From the NCBI GenBank assembly GCA_002345845.1, contig DDWF01000130.1, positions 1 through 10,129 of the forward strand: a stretch of 10,129 nt of DNA, written 5' to 3'. Below, in pieces: positions 1-7,428 of the stretch (positions are counted from its first letter, which is position 1; the number at the start of each line of letters is the position of its first letter). The notes beneath the pieces are model-generated. The model was not told where the DNA came from and ran no database searches. It saw nothing but the letters and a program-made list of their open reading frames with translations. This DNA is from Betaproteobacteria bacterium UBA2293 (GTDB lineage: Bacteria > Pseudomonadota > Gammaproteobacteria > Burkholderiales > Rhodocyclaceae). A program made the translations under genes and the position numbers.

Positions 1-1033
1 CATGGCTCATGTTGGCCAGGAAGGTACTCTTCGCCTGGCTGGCCGCTTCTGCCGCCTTGCGGGCGAGCGCCAGTTCATGGGTGCGCTCGTTGACCAGTTC
101 TTCGAGGTGGTGGCGGTAGCGATCAAGTTCTTCGGCGATGCGTACGTTTTCGCTGATGTCGGTGAACACGGCGACGGCACCGATCAACTCGCCGTCACGG
201 CGCAATGCCGTGGCTGTCAGCTGGACCGGAAAGCCCGCGCCATCCTTGCGCCAGAACCATTCGGTCTGCCGGCGCGTGACGCCATCCCGGCAGGTGGCGA
301 AGGTCGGGCAGTCGCCGACGGGATAGGGGGTGCCATCCGGATGGCGATCGTGGAACAGGATGTGCGGGTCGCGACCGAGTACTTCCCGCTCGTCGCGGCC
401 AAGCATGGCCAGGGCCGTCGGGTTGATGAAGGTACAAATGCCGTTGCGGTCGATGCCATAGACGCCTTCGCCGATCGAGTTGAGGATGGTGCGCTGGCGA
501 TCCTCGCTGGCGATCAGGGCTTTCTCGGTGCGCACCAGATCACTCAGGTCAATGTCGAGACAGAACATGGTGGGACCATGCTCGGCGGAATCGACGACGG
601 TATGGCTGGAATAGACTGCTACCCGGTGGCCGTTCTTGTGCATCAGTTCAAGACGGGCGGCGGGGATGCCCTGCTGGTTCTCGAACATCCACTGGATGCT
701 GCCGTCGACCACGGTGCGCATCTCGGGGGGGATGATCAGCTCGAGCAGGGAGCGGCCGAGGGCTTCCTGCTCGCTGTAGCCGTAGATCTTTTCCGAGGCG
801 CGGTTCCAATAGACGACGGTGCCGTCGGAGCGATAACCCTGGATGGAAAGTGCGTCGACATTCTCGAAAATGGCCCGGAACCGTGCTTCGGCAGCTGCCA
901 GACGGCGCATCGTGCTGTTGGCGCGGGCCTGTTCGCTGCGCAAACGGCGATTGGTCCGGAACAGCGCCACGATGACTGCCAGCAATCCCGCTGCGAGCAG
1001 CAGAAAGGCAACGTTGACCGCATCCTGCGTCAT
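1..1033 (-). CDS. Membrane-anchored PAS-PAS sensor histidine kinase, N-terminal part (cut by window edge)
   Basis: Translating the minus strand from the ATG at 1031-1033 gives 344 codons that run off the left edge. Residues about 6-25 form one hydrophobic segment (VNVAFLLLAAGLLAVIVALF) followed by basic residues, so the rest probably lies in the cytoplasm. A first PAS domain spans about 48-160 (ARFRAIFENV, then WNRASEKIYGYS) and a second about 175-293 (ILNSIGEGVYGIDRNG, ending AVFTDISE). A charged helical linker at about 297-330 leads into the start of a HisKA domain ending FLANMSH. The final complete codon is therefore the expected phospho-acceptor His344. The catalytic ATPase domain, and any receiver domain, lie outside the window. 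The signal and the partner regulator cannot be told. GGGAG at 1039-1043 is a good ribosome binding site and supports this start. The gene is probably a separate unit from hemW, 171 bp upstream of it. Confidence 0.88.
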   Translation of the reverse strand, partial: MTQDAVNVAFLLLAAGLLAVIVALFRTNRRLRSEQARANSTMRRLAAAEARFRAIFENVDALSIQGYRSDGTVVYWNRASEKIYGYSEQEALGRSLLELIIPPEMRTVVDGSIQWMFENQQGIPAARLELMHKNGHRVAVYSSHTVVDSAEHGPTMFCLDIDLSDLVRTEKALIASEDRQRTILNSIGEGVYGIDRNGICTFINPTALAMLGRDEREVLGRDPHILFHDRHPDGTPYPVGDCPTFATCRDGVTRRQTEWFWRKDGAGFPVQLTATALRRDGELIGAVAVFTDISENVRIAEELDRYRHHLEELVNERTHELALARKAAEAASQAKSTFLANMSH

Positions 1034-1204
1034 CAGGTCTCCCGTGAAATGGCTGACGGCATGGGCGTGGCCGGATGCCGAGTAGTCGCACAATCTAACA
1101 GGAAATTCAGGACGTTTGAATAGTCGTCGGAAAGTCGGCGACAAATGCTGTCAGGATGTTGCGTCAGTGCCATCCTTGCCCGCGGGAAGTGGCCATCCGG
1201 TTGC
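1034..1204. other. Intergenic region between hemW end and sensor kinase start
   Basis: This 171-bp gap separates two minus-strand genes, so it should hold the end of the hemW transcript and the promoter of the sensor kinase. I see no convincing intrinsic terminator with a T run. There is an imperfect inverted repeat at 1123-1142 (arms of 8, loop AAAG, paired well only on the plus strand) and a 6-bp inverted repeat AGGATG/CATCCT at about 1153-1176. A poor promoter-like pair on the minus strand (TTGTCG, 16-bp spacer, TATTCA) overlaps the first repeat, but its match to the sigma-70 consensus is weak. No small gene is supported here. Confidence 0.4.
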
Positions 1205-2419
1205 TCAGGCGGCATCGGCAGGGTCGAGAAAGCGCTCAAGCAGGACATTGAGAAAACGCCGGCCGCGGGCCGTCGGGGCGATCAGCTGCGGGCCGATGTC
1301 GAGCAGGCCTTCAGCCGCCGCTGCCTGCAGTTGCGGCAGGATGGTTGCCAACGGTCGGGAGGTGCGCAATTCGAACAGCGCCGGGGCGAAACCATCACTC
1401 AGGCGCAGCGCATTCATCAGGAACTCGAAAGGCAGGCTGGCCGCTGCGACTTGACTCTCTTCCTGTAGCGGCCGGCCGGCCAGCGTGTGGTCGAGATAGG
1501 CCTTCGGGTGCTTCCAGCGCATCTGGCGCAGCACGCGATCATGCAGCGTGAGTTTCGAGTGGGCGCCGGCGCCGATGCCCAGATAGTCGCCAAAATGCCA
1601 GTAGTTCAGGTTGTGCAGACACTGCTTGCCGGGCTGGGCGAAGGCCGAGGTTTCGTAATTGAGGTGGCCGGCGGTGGCCAGACGCGCTTCGATGGCTTCC
1701 TGCATGTCGGCGCAGAGGTCGGCTTCCGGCAATTGCGGCGGGAAGGCGGCGAAGCGTGTGTTCGGCTCCAGCGTCAGCTGGTAGCAGGAGAGATGCGGGG
1801 GCGCGAAGGTCAGCGCGGTGTCGACGTCGGCCAGCGCCTGCTCGAGGTTCTGGCCGGGCAGGCCGTACATCAGGTCGAGATTGAAGTACTCGAAATGCTC
1901 GCCGGCCAACTGCGCCGCGCGCTTGGCTTCGGCGGCGCCGTGGATGCGGCCGAGCGATTTCAGATGAGCGTCATTGAAGCTCTGGATGCCGAGCGACAGG
2001 CGGTTGACGCCGGCGGCACGAAAGCCGGCGAACTTCTCCGCCTCAACGGTGCCGGGATTGGCTTCGAGCGTGATCTCGGCTTCCGGCGACAGCATGGCCA
2101 GGGCGCGGAAAGCGGCGAGCAGCTCGTCGATGGCCGCTGCCGACAGCAGGCTGGGGGTGCCGCCGCCGAAGAAAACGGTGTGCACCGGGCGGCCCCAGAT
2201 CAGCGGCAGCGCCGACTGCAGGTCAGCGATCAGCGCGTCTACATATTGGCGTTCGGGAATTGTTGCGCCGGCTTCGTGTGAGTTGAAGTCGCAGTACGGG
2301 CATTTCTGTACGCACCACGGCACATGCACATACAGCGACAGCGGCGGCGATTGGCGGAATTCGAGTGCTTCGCTGGTCGGCTTGGCGGCCGCCGCAAAAA
2401 TCGGGATCGTCTTCGCCAC
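1205..2419 (-). CDS. hemW: HemW, radical SAM haem chaperone (HemN/CPO-III-like)
   Basis: This encodes about 404 residues, a little longer than the roughly 380 of enterobacterial HemW. The radical SAM iron-sulfur motif CX3CX2C is at Cys36, Cys40 and Cys43 (PWCVQKCPYCDFNSH). The Phe after the next residue and the NSH that follows are typical of HemW rather than HemN. The SAM-binding GGGTPS motif is at 85-90, and a HemN C-terminal-like domain follows. HemW proteins bind haem and are thought to deliver it to target proteins. They are often misannotated as oxygen-independent coproporphyrinogen III oxidase. The frame is open far upstream into rdgB. I chose the GTG at 2417-2419, two bases after the rdgB stop, because it gives a normal N-terminus. 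No clear Shine-Dalgarno sequence precedes it, so translation is probably coupled to rdgB. It is the last gene of the minus-strand operon. Function is firm; the start is only likely. Confidence 0.9.
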   Translation of the reverse strand: MAKTIPIFAAAAKPTSEALEFRQSPPLSLYVHVPWCVQKCPYCDFNSHEAGATIPERQYVDALIADLQSALPLIWGRPVHTVFFGGGTPSLLSAAAIDELLAAFRALAMLSPEAEITLEANPGTVEAEKFAGFRAAGVNRLSLGIQSFNDAHLKSLGRIHGAAEAKRAAQLAGEHFEYFNLDLMYGLPGQNLEQALADVDTALTFAPPHLSCYQLTLEPNTRFAAFPPQLPEADLCADMQEAIEARLATAGHLNYETSAFAQPGKQCLHNLNYWHFGDYLGIGAGAHSKLTLHDRVLRQMRWKHPKAYLDHTLAGRPLQEESQVAAASLPFEFLMNALRLSDGFAPALFELRTSRPLATILPQLQAAAAEGLLDIGPQLIAPTARGRRFLNVLLERFLDPADAA

Positions 2420-2421
2420 GT

Positions 2422-3009
2422 TTACAGCGTGGGCAGGCGGGCGATCAGCTGCTGCATCGCCTGGCCGCGGTGCGACAGGCGGTTCTTGGTCGCCGCATCG
2501 AGTTCGGCGGCGGTCTGGCAGCAGGACGGGACGTAGAACAGTGGGTCGTAGCCGAAGCCATCGGCACCGCGCGGCGTCGTCAGGATTTCGCCGTGCCATT
2601 CACCTTCGGCGATGATCGGCTGCGGGTCGTCGGCGTTGCGGACGAGGACCAGCAGGCTGACGAAATGGGCACGGCGGTCATCGTGGCCGGCCAGTTCGGC
2701 GAGCAGCTTTTCGTTGTTGCGCGCATCCGATTTCGGTTCGCCGGCATAGCGGGCCGAGAAGACTCCGGGGGCGCCGCCGAGTGCCCGCACGCACAGGCCG
2801 GAATCGTCGGCCAGCGCCGGCAGGCCGCTGTGCCGGGCGGCGTGGCGGGCCTTGGTCAGGGCGTTTTCGATGAAGGTGCCGAAGGGCTCCTCGGCTTCAG
2901 CAATGCCGAGCTGGCCCTGGGGGATGATTTCAAAGCCGAGCGGGGCGAGGAGGGCGTCAAGCTCCTTCATCTTCTTGGCGTTGTTGGAGGCGAGGACGAG
3001 CTTTTTCAT
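2422..3009 (-). CDS. rdgB: RdgB/HAM1 family dITP/XTP pyrophosphatase
   Basis: The product is 195 residues, the normal family length. It hydrolyses non-canonical purine triphosphates (ITP, dITP, XTP) to the monophosphate and pyrophosphate, keeping deaminated purines out of DNA and RNA. Visible family signatures are the N-terminal substrate loop [14 protein letters not shown] (residues 4-17), [12 protein letters not shown] (43-54), LADDSGL (66-72) with the expected catalytic Asp69, [13 protein letters not shown], the FGYDPLF motif and SHRGQA near the C-terminus. The ATG at 3007-3009 lies inside the rph stop in an ATGA overlap of 4 bp. There is no strong ribosome binding site, so translation is probably coupled to rph. 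Two bases separate its stop from the proposed hemW start. Confidence 0.96.
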   Translation of the reverse strand: MKKLVLASNNAKKMKELDALLAPLGFEIIPQGQLGIAEAEEPFGTFIENALTKARHAARHSGLPALADDSGLCVRALGGAPGVFSARYAGEPKSDARNNEKLLAELAGHDDRRAHFVSLLVLVRNADDPQPIIAEGEWHGEILTTPRGADGFGYDPLFYVPSCCQTAAELDAATKNRLSHRGQAMQQLIARLPTL

Positions 3010-3722
3010 GCGGCGAGAGCGCTTTCCTGGACGGCGACCAGCTGACCGATGCCCATCTGGGCGAGGTCCATCAGCATGTTCATCTGCTCGCGGGTGAACG
3101 GTTCGCCTTCGGCCGTCCCCTGGACCTCGACGATGCCGCCCTTGCCGGTCATGATGACGTTCATGTCGGTGTCGCAGTTGGAGTCTTCCGGGTAGTCGAG
3201 GTCGAGGACCGGGCTGCCCTGGTAGATGCCGACGGAAACAGCGGCAACATGGTCGCGCACTGGATTGGCTGGCAGCTTGCCGGCCTGCACCAGCTTCTCG
3301 CAGGCTTCGTAGAGGGCGATCCAGGCGCCGGTGATCGAGGCGCAGCGGGTGCCGCCGTCGGCCTGCAGGACGTCGCAGTCGAGGGTGATCTGGCGTTCGC
3401 CGAGAGCTTTCAGATCGGTCACGGCGCGCAGGCTGCGGCCGATCAGCCGCTGGATTTCCTGGGTGCGGCCGGTCTGCTTGCCCTTGGCGGCTTCGCGGGC
3501 GCTGCGCGTGTGCGTGGCGCGCGGCAGCATGCCGTATTCGGCAGTGACCCAGCCCTGACCCTTGCCGCGCAGGAAGGGCGGCAGGCTTTCTTCGACCGAG
3601 GCGGTGCACAGCACGCGCGTGTCGCCCATCTCGATCAGTACCGAGCCTTCGGCATGGCGGGTGAAATTGCGGGTGATCCTGACAGTGCGGAGCTGGTCCG
3701 GCTGACGTTGGCTGGGGCGCAT
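3006..3722 (-). CDS. rph: Ribonuclease PH
   Basis: This 238-residue phosphorolytic 3'-to-5' exoribonuclease trims tRNA 3' ends and degrades structured RNA, releasing nucleoside diphosphates. It acts as a ring-shaped hexamer in the cytoplasm. The sequence is complete and carries the family residues: Arg86 in the [17 protein letters not shown] stretch, the phosphate-binding QADGGTR at 120-126 (Thr125, Arg126), and the acidic pair Asp180 and Asp186 in the [11 protein letters not shown] stretch. The usual N-terminus ([11 protein letters not shown]) follows the ATG at 3720-3722, and AAGGA lies about 8 bp upstream. The reading frame is intact, unlike the frameshifted rph known in E. coli K-12. It starts 10 bp after the phosphatase gene and overlaps rdgB by 4 bp. 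Confidence 0.97.
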   Translation of the reverse strand: MRPSQRQPDQLRTVRITRNFTRHAEGSVLIEMGDTRVLCTASVEESLPPFLRGKGQGWVTAEYGMLPRATHTRSAREAAKGKQTGRTQEIQRLIGRSLRAVTDLKALGERQITLDCDVLQADGGTRCASITGAWIALYEACEKLVQAGKLPANPVRDHVAAVSVGIYQGSPVLDLDYPEDSNCDTDMNVIMTGKGGIVEVQGTAEGEPFTREQMNMLMDLAQMGIGQLVAVQESALAA

Positions 3723-3732
3723 GGGGTTTTCC

Positions 3733-4650
3733 TTATTTTTTCGGGTTGTATTTGTCGATGGTGGCGCGGATTTCCTCGATCGCCTTCTCGATTTCGTCTT
3801 CGGAGAGATCGCTCTTGTAGGTGGGGTTGCGGCCGAATTCGTCGAGGCGGGTGGTGACCTCGTCCTGGCTCATGGCCTGCGTCGAGATCGAACTGCTGGC
3901 ATCGTCGACATAGCTTTCCTCCCAGCGCACGGCAACGACTGAGAGATTGTCGCCATGGGCGCCGCCGCGCGTTTCTGCCTGGTTGAGCAGCATCGGCACC
4001 GCTTGCAGCAGATTGGCACCCTTCAGGCTGGTCGCCATCATCTCGCCGGGCAGCACCCCCCACATGCCATCGGTGCACAGCAGCAGGATGTCGCCGTGTT
4101 CGAGCGGCATCTTGCGTGAGAACTCGATTTCCGGCGGCGTCGGGCTGCCCAGGCAGCTGTAGATCTTGTTGCGGTCGGGATGAACGGCGGCCTGGGCCTC
4201 GCTCAGCATGCCTTCCTCGATCAGCAGGCGGATGCGCGAATGATCCTTGGTCTGGGCGATGGTCTTGCCGCCGCGCATCATGTACAGCCGGGAATCACCG
4301 GTATGCGCCCAGTAGGCGATGTTGTCCTGGACCACGCAGGCGACGCAGGTGGTGCGTGGCGTGTCCTTCAGGCGGTGGCGGGAGGTGTAGTCGAGAATTG
4401 CATGGTGGGCGTTGGTCATGCTCTTCTGCAGGAAGCGGAAGGGGTCGGCGAGCAGCGGCCGGGCTTCCCGCTGGAAGACGTCGGCCAGCGTCTGGATGGC
4501 GATCTGCGCCGCGACCTCGCCGTAGTGATGGCCGCCCATGCCGTCGGCAACGACCATCAGCAGCGCATCGCGGGAATAGCAGTAAGTCACCCGGTCTTCA
4601 TTGTTGGCACGGCCGCCCTGGCGGCTCTCCTGATAGATAGTGAATCTCAT
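3733..4650 (-). CDS. PP2C-family (PPM) Ser/Thr protein phosphatase
   Basis: This 305-residue soluble protein is expected to remove phosphate from Ser/Thr residues using two metal ions. PPM motifs appear in order: NNEDR with Asp19, [13 protein letters not shown] with Asp36-Gly37, TTCVACVV (100-107), HTGDSRLY (116-123), LLCTDGMWG with Asp194 and [10 protein letters not shown] with Asp234-Asn235. The metal-binding acids are all present, so the enzyme should be active. The catalytic domain ends near 243. A tail of about 60 residues follows, rich in Asp and Glu, ending in a predicted charged helix ([13 protein letters not shown]) with no known domain that I recognise. The ATG at 4648-4650 overlaps the stop of the upstream kinase gene by 4 bp (ATGA), and AGGA at 4661-4664 can serve as ribosome binding site. 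Co-translation with the kinase suggests it opposes that kinase. Some family members act in type VI secretion, but no such genes are nearby. Confidence 0.93.
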   Translation of the reverse strand: MRFTIYQESRQGGRANNEDRVTYCYSRDALLMVVADGMGGHHYGEVAAQIAIQTLADVFQREARPLLADPFRFLQKSMTNAHHAILDYTSRHRLKDTPRTTCVACVVQDNIAYWAHTGDSRLYMMRGGKTIAQTKDHSRIRLLIEEGMLSEAQAAVHPDRNKIYSCLGSPTPPEIEFSRKMPLEHGDILLLCTDGMWGVLPGEMMATSLKGANLLQAVPMLLNQAETRGGAHGDNLSVVAVRWEESYVDDASSSISTQAMSQDEVTTRLDEFGRNPTYKSDLSEDEIEKAIEEIRATIDKYNPKK

Positions 4651-5594
4651 TTGTTGGGTTTCCTGAGCTTGTCGACGATGCGGCCAAACCAGTGGCCGTT
4701 GTCTTTCGGTCGCGGCGGGGTGACCGTCTCGACCAGCGCTTTTTGCAGGGCGAAGACGCTTTGCGGACGGTAGAGATGATTGAGATTGAGACACCAGTCG
4801 ATGATTTCGAGCAGGCGATCGGAGAACTGGCCTTCCCAGCGCATCATCGCCGGCGCCAGGGTGTCCTTCTTCAGGCGCTCGTCGGCGGCCAGCGGCGCAT
4901 TGCCGGCCAGGCAGGCATACATCGAGGCGCCGACGCTGTAGATGTCGCTCCACGGCCCGAGGTCGGTGCGCGCGCCGTAATGCTCGGGGGAGGCGAACCC
5001 GGGGGTGTACATCGGCTTGAGCATTGGCTGGTCGGTGGCCAGTGTCTGGCGGGCGGCGCCGAAGTCGATCAGCACCGGCGTGTTGTCGCCGCGCAGGTAG
5101 ATGTTCGACGGCTTGAGATCGAGGTGCAGCAGCTTGTGTGCATGCACTTCGCGCAAGCCATTGAGCATGCGGGTGAAGACGCCGCGGATGAAGCGTTCGG
5201 AGATGTGCCCCTGATGTTTCTGGATGAATTCCTGCAGGGTGCGCCCATGCTCGTATTCCATCACCATGTAGACGGTTTCATTGGCGCGAAAGAAATTGAG
5301 CACCCGGATGACGTTGGGGTGCGAGAGCTTGGCCAGCGAACGGCCTTCCTCGAAAAAGCACTTCATGCCGTAACGGAAGGCACCCTGATGGTCCGCCGTG
5401 ATCACCGGGGCGATCTCACCCTTGCCGCGCAGCGCCAGGCTGTTCGGTAGATATTCCTTGATGGCGACCTGCTTGCCGTCCGGATCGCTGGCGAGGTAGA
5501 CGATCGAAAACCCGCCCAGCGAGAGCTGGCGGTCAATCGTGTATTCCTCGAGCGGAAAGCCGTTCGGTAGCGGCTGATTGGCTTGTTGCGCCAT
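4647..5594 (-). CDS. Soluble Ser/Thr protein kinase (Hanks type) with non-canonical motifs
   Basis: The 315-residue product is a single kinase domain starting near residue 16 with no membrane segment and no sensor domain. Recognisable elements are the nucleotide loop LSLGGFSIVY (24-33), Lys46 in VAIKEY, the likely helix-C Glu83, the catalytic loop HLDLKPSN (157-164, Asp159, Lys161, Asn164), DFG at 177-179, SPEHYG at 202-207 and WSDIYSVG (215-222). The ATP, metal and catalytic residues are intact, so activity is expected. Two departures are visible: the first and third glycines of the nucleotide loop are Ser25 and Ser30, and the Arg of the usual HRD is Leu158. The gene is first in the minus-strand operon and overlaps the PP2C gene by 4 bp, which points to a kinase/phosphatase switch. 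The substrates are unknown. The start has a modest GAGAA ribosome binding site just upstream. Confidence 0.93.
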   Translation of the reverse strand: MAQQANQPLPNGFPLEEYTIDRQLSLGGFSIVYLASDPDGKQVAIKEYLPNSLALRGKGEIAPVITADHQGAFRYGMKCFFEEGRSLAKLSHPNVIRVLNFFRANETVYMVMEYEHGRTLQEFIQKHQGHISERFIRGVFTRMLNGLREVHAHKLLHLDLKPSNIYLRGDNTPVLIDFGAARQTLATDQPMLKPMYTPGFASPEHYGARTDLGPWSDIYSVGASMYACLAGNAPLAADERLKKDTLAPAMMRWEGQFSDRLLEIIDWCLNLNHLYRPQSVFALQKALVETVTPPRPKDNGHWFGRIVDKLRKPNK

Positions 5595-5612
5595 CGTTCT
5601 CGCGGTTATGAT
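5583..5612 (+). promoter_or_regulatory. Candidate promoter of the yicC-gmk-rpoZ-spoT operon
   Basis: On the plus strand a good -10 box TATGAT (5607-5612, 5 of 6) is preceded at 18 bp by a poor -35 box TTGTTG (5583-5588, 3 of 6) that sits inside the first codons of the divergent kinase gene. It would give a leader of about 50 bases before yicC. It lies back to back with the candidate kinase promoter, so the two could compete for polymerase. The -35 match is weak, hence low confidence. Confidence 0.3.
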
Positions 5613-5624
5613 GCAAAGTCAGGC

Positions 5625-5653
5625 ATTCTCGGGCGTGTCGTCCGGCCTGTAAA
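5625..5653 (-). promoter_or_regulatory. Candidate sigma-70 promoter of the kinase-phosphatase-rph operon
   Basis: On the minus strand TTTACA (5648-5653) and GAGAAT (5625-5630) are separated by exactly 17 bp. They match the -35 consensus at 5 of 6 positions and the -10 consensus at 4 of 6. Transcription would begin about 20-25 bp ahead of the kinase ATG. The site lies in the only non-coding gap upstream of this operon. This is a pattern match, not a measured start. Confidence 0.4.
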
Positions 5654-5668
5654 GCTGGAGAGCACCCA

Positions 5669-6535
5669 ATGATTTGCAGTATGACCGGTTATGCAGCGCG
5701 GACGCGAGATATTGAACGCGGCTCGCTGCAACTTGAACTGAAAAGCGTCAATTCGCGCTACCTCGATTTCCATTTTCGCATCGCTGAAGAACTGCGCTTC
5801 ATCGAGCTGCCGCTGCGCGAACTGCTCACCGCGCGCCTGTCCCGCGGCAAGGTCGAGTGCCGCCTTGCGTTCAGCGTCACCGCCGCCCGCGGCGAGCAGC
5901 TGCAACTCAACGCCGAGTTGCTGGAAACCTTGAAAAGCCTCGGTCGTCAGGTCAGCGCCGAAATGCCTGAAGCCGCCCCCTTGTCGGTCAACGAGGTATT
6001 GCGCTGGCCCGGCATGTTCGGCGACCAGAGCATCGATTTCGCCGCCGTCGGCAGCGAAACCCTGGCCCTGGCGCGCGAAGCCCTCGAAGACTTCACTGCC
6101 AGCCGTAGCCGCGAAGGCGACAAGTTGGCGACGCTGATCAGCGACCGCGTGCACGCCATGCGCGCCATCGTCGCCCAGGTGGCACCGCGCATTCCGGAAG
6201 CTCAGGCTATGTTCACCGACAAGCTGCGCCAGCGCCTGGTCGAAGCCCTGGGCAATGCCAGCGACGAGCGCATCCTGCAGGAAGTGGCGGTGTTCGCCAC
6301 GCGCATCGACGTCGCCGAGGAACTCGGCCGACTGCTCACCCATCTCGACGAAGTCGAGCGCGTGCTGAAGCAGGGCGGCGCCTGCGGCAAGCGTCTGGAT
6401 TTCCTGATGCAGGAACTCAACCGCGAAGCCAACACCCTCGGCTCGAAGTCGGCGGTCACCGAAGTCTCCCAGGCGGCGATGGATCTCAAGCTGCTGATCG
6501 AGCAGATGCGCGAGCAGATCCAGAACCTGGAATAA
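5669..6535 (+). CDS. yicC: YicC/YloC family endoribonuclease
   Basis: The product has 288 residues, against about 287 in E. coli YicC. The N-terminal signature MICSMTGYA and the stretch LKSVNSRYLD (24-33) are typical, and the C-terminal domain carries the conserved GKRLDFLMQELNREANT stretch followed by SKS. YicC proteins are metal-dependent endoribonucleases; the E. coli member has been linked to small RNA decay. The first ATG is preferred over the internal one at MTGYA because the family normally has three or four residues before MTG, and GGAG at 5657-5660 sits 8 bp upstream. It is the first gene of the plus-strand operon and diverges from the kinase gene. In enterobacteria yicC is divergent from rph, so the kinase and phosphatase genes here lie between two genes that are neighbours elsewhere. 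Confidence 0.95.
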   Translation: MICSMTGYAARTRDIERGSLQLELKSVNSRYLDFHFRIAEELRFIELPLRELLTARLSRGKVECRLAFSVTAARGEQLQLNAELLETLKSLGRQVSAEMPEAAPLSVNEVLRWPGMFGDQSIDFAAVGSETLALAREALEDFTASRSREGDKLATLISDRVHAMRAIVAQVAPRIPEAQAMFTDKLRQRLVEALGNASDERILQEVAVFATRIDVAEELGRLLTHLDEVERVLKQGGACGKRLDFLMQELNREANTLGSKSAVTEVSQAAMDLKLLIEQMREQIQNLE

Positions 6536-6577
6536 GGTCCGGCCACCGCATCTATCAAACGTTTTAGGAAGACTGCC

Positions 6578-7186
6578 ATGGCCGGAAATCTTTATGTCGT
6601 CGCCGCTCCGTCCGGTGCCGGCAAGACCACCTTGGTGCGCTTGCTGCTCGAACGCGAGCCGGAGGTGCAGCTTTCCATTTCTTTCACTACCCGCGAGCCG
6701 CGTCCGGGCGAACAGAATGGACGCGAATACCACTTCATCGATTCGGGCGATTTTCGCGCCATGATCGATGCTCACGAGTTTCTCGAGTGGGCCGAGGTGC
6801 ATGGCAATTTCTATGGCACCTCGAAGAAGTGGATCGCCGACCGCTTGGCCGCGGGCGCCGATGTCCTGCTCGAAATCGACTGGCAGGGAGCGCAGCAGGT
6901 GCGCAAGCTGTTTCCCGAGGCGATCGGCATCTTCATCCTGCCGCCGTCGATGGAGGAACTGACCCGCCGCCTGACCGGTCGCGGCACCGACAGCCGCGAA
7001 GTGATCTCGCGCCGCTTGGCCGCAGCCCAAGCGGAGATGCGCCATGTCGGGGAATTCGACTATGTTATTATTAATGACCAACTGGAGCCGGCTTTGGAGG
7101 ATTTGCGTGCTGTCGTGCGCGCTTCCCGGCTGAGCTTCGCGGCGCAGTGTGCCCGGCACGCTGCCCTTTTTGCCCGATTGATCTGA
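6578..7186 (+). CDS. gmk: Guanylate kinase
   Basis: The product has 202 residues, the normal length. It phosphorylates GMP (and dGMP) to GDP using ATP, feeding the GTP pool from which (p)ppGpp is made. The P-loop APSGAGKT is at 10-17. The GMP-binding region includes [19 protein letters not shown], with Tyr and Arg residues as in the family, and [15 protein letters not shown] (69-83). [14 protein letters not shown] matches the Walker B region, and RLTGRGTDS marks the lid. AGGAAG about 7 bp upstream of the ATG at 6578 is a strong ribosome binding site. The gene follows yicC after 42 bp and precedes rpoZ by 14 bp, so cotranscription is likely. Confidence 0.97.
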   Translation: MAGNLYVVAAPSGAGKTTLVRLLLEREPEVQLSISFTTREPRPGEQNGREYHFIDSGDFRAMIDAHEFLEWAEVHGNFYGTSKKWIADRLAAGADVLLEIDWQGAQQVRKLFPEAIGIFILPPSMEELTRRLTGRGTDSREVISRRLAAAQAEMRHVGEFDYVIINDQLEPALEDLRAVVRASRLSFAAQCARHAALFARLI

Positions 7187-7200
7187 TTCAGAGGTTTTAC

Positions 7201-7407
7201 ATGGCCCGCGTTACCGTCGACGACTGCTTGAAACTTATCCCCAACCGCTTCCAGATGACCCTGGCCGCTGCTCACCGCGCCCGCCAGATCGCCAACGGCT
7301 CGACGCCGCTGGTCGATGCCGAGAAGGACAAGCCGACCGTCGTCGCCCTGCGCGAAATGGCTCTCGGCAAGATCGGCCTGGAAGTGCTCAATCGCGGTCA
7401 GGCCTGA
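7201..7407 (+). CDS. rpoZ: DNA-directed RNA polymerase omega subunit
   Basis: This small gene encodes 68 residues. The omega subunit wraps the beta-prime C-terminus, helps polymerase assembly and, in proteobacteria such as E. coli, forms part of the first ppGpp binding site at the beta-prime/omega interface. The conserved opening [17 protein letters not shown] and the following [10 protein letters not shown] are diagnostic, as is the [12 protein letters not shown] stretch. The frame is open 18 codons further upstream to an ATG at 7147 inside gmk, but MARVTV is the universal start and GAGG at 7191-7194 precedes it at the right distance. It lies between gmk and spoT, as in enterobacteria, placing a ppGpp-sensing polymerase subunit directly before a ppGpp enzyme. 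Confidence 0.97.
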   Translation: MARVTVDDCLKLIPNRFQMTLAAAHRARQIANGSTPLVDAEKDKPTVVALREMALGKIGLEVLNRGQA

Positions 7408-7428
7408 GAGCCGGGGCGGTGAAGCCTG

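Noticed and set aside
2..1123. Plus-strand open frame of 373 codons at the left edge
   Set aside because: The minus strand encodes a clear PAS sensor kinase over the same bases. The plus frame has no domain signature.
1487..2281. Plus-strand open frame over hemW
   Set aside because: It is antisense to conserved radical SAM motifs and has no family signature.
1205..2419. Oxygen-independent coproporphyrinogen III oxidase HemN
   Set aside because: The CX3CX2C motif is followed by DF and NSH, and the length of about 404 residues fits HemW. HemN is longer and has a different cysteine context.
3733..5594. Type VI secretion regulatory pair (PpkA/PppA-like) or phage-defence kinase module
   Set aside because: Both systems use Ser/Thr kinases with or without PP2C enzymes. 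Here there are no Fha, Tss or defence genes nearby, and the pair sits inside a housekeeping operon.
5606..7159. Minus-strand open frame of 517 codons across yicC and gmk
   Set aside because: It is antisense to two clear genes, has no recognisable domain and shows the composition of a shadow frame.
7147..7407. Longer 86-residue form of the omega subunit starting inside gmk
   Set aside because: The conserved family start MARVTV with a good ribosome binding site is at 7201. The upstream 18 residues resemble nothing and overlap the gmk end.
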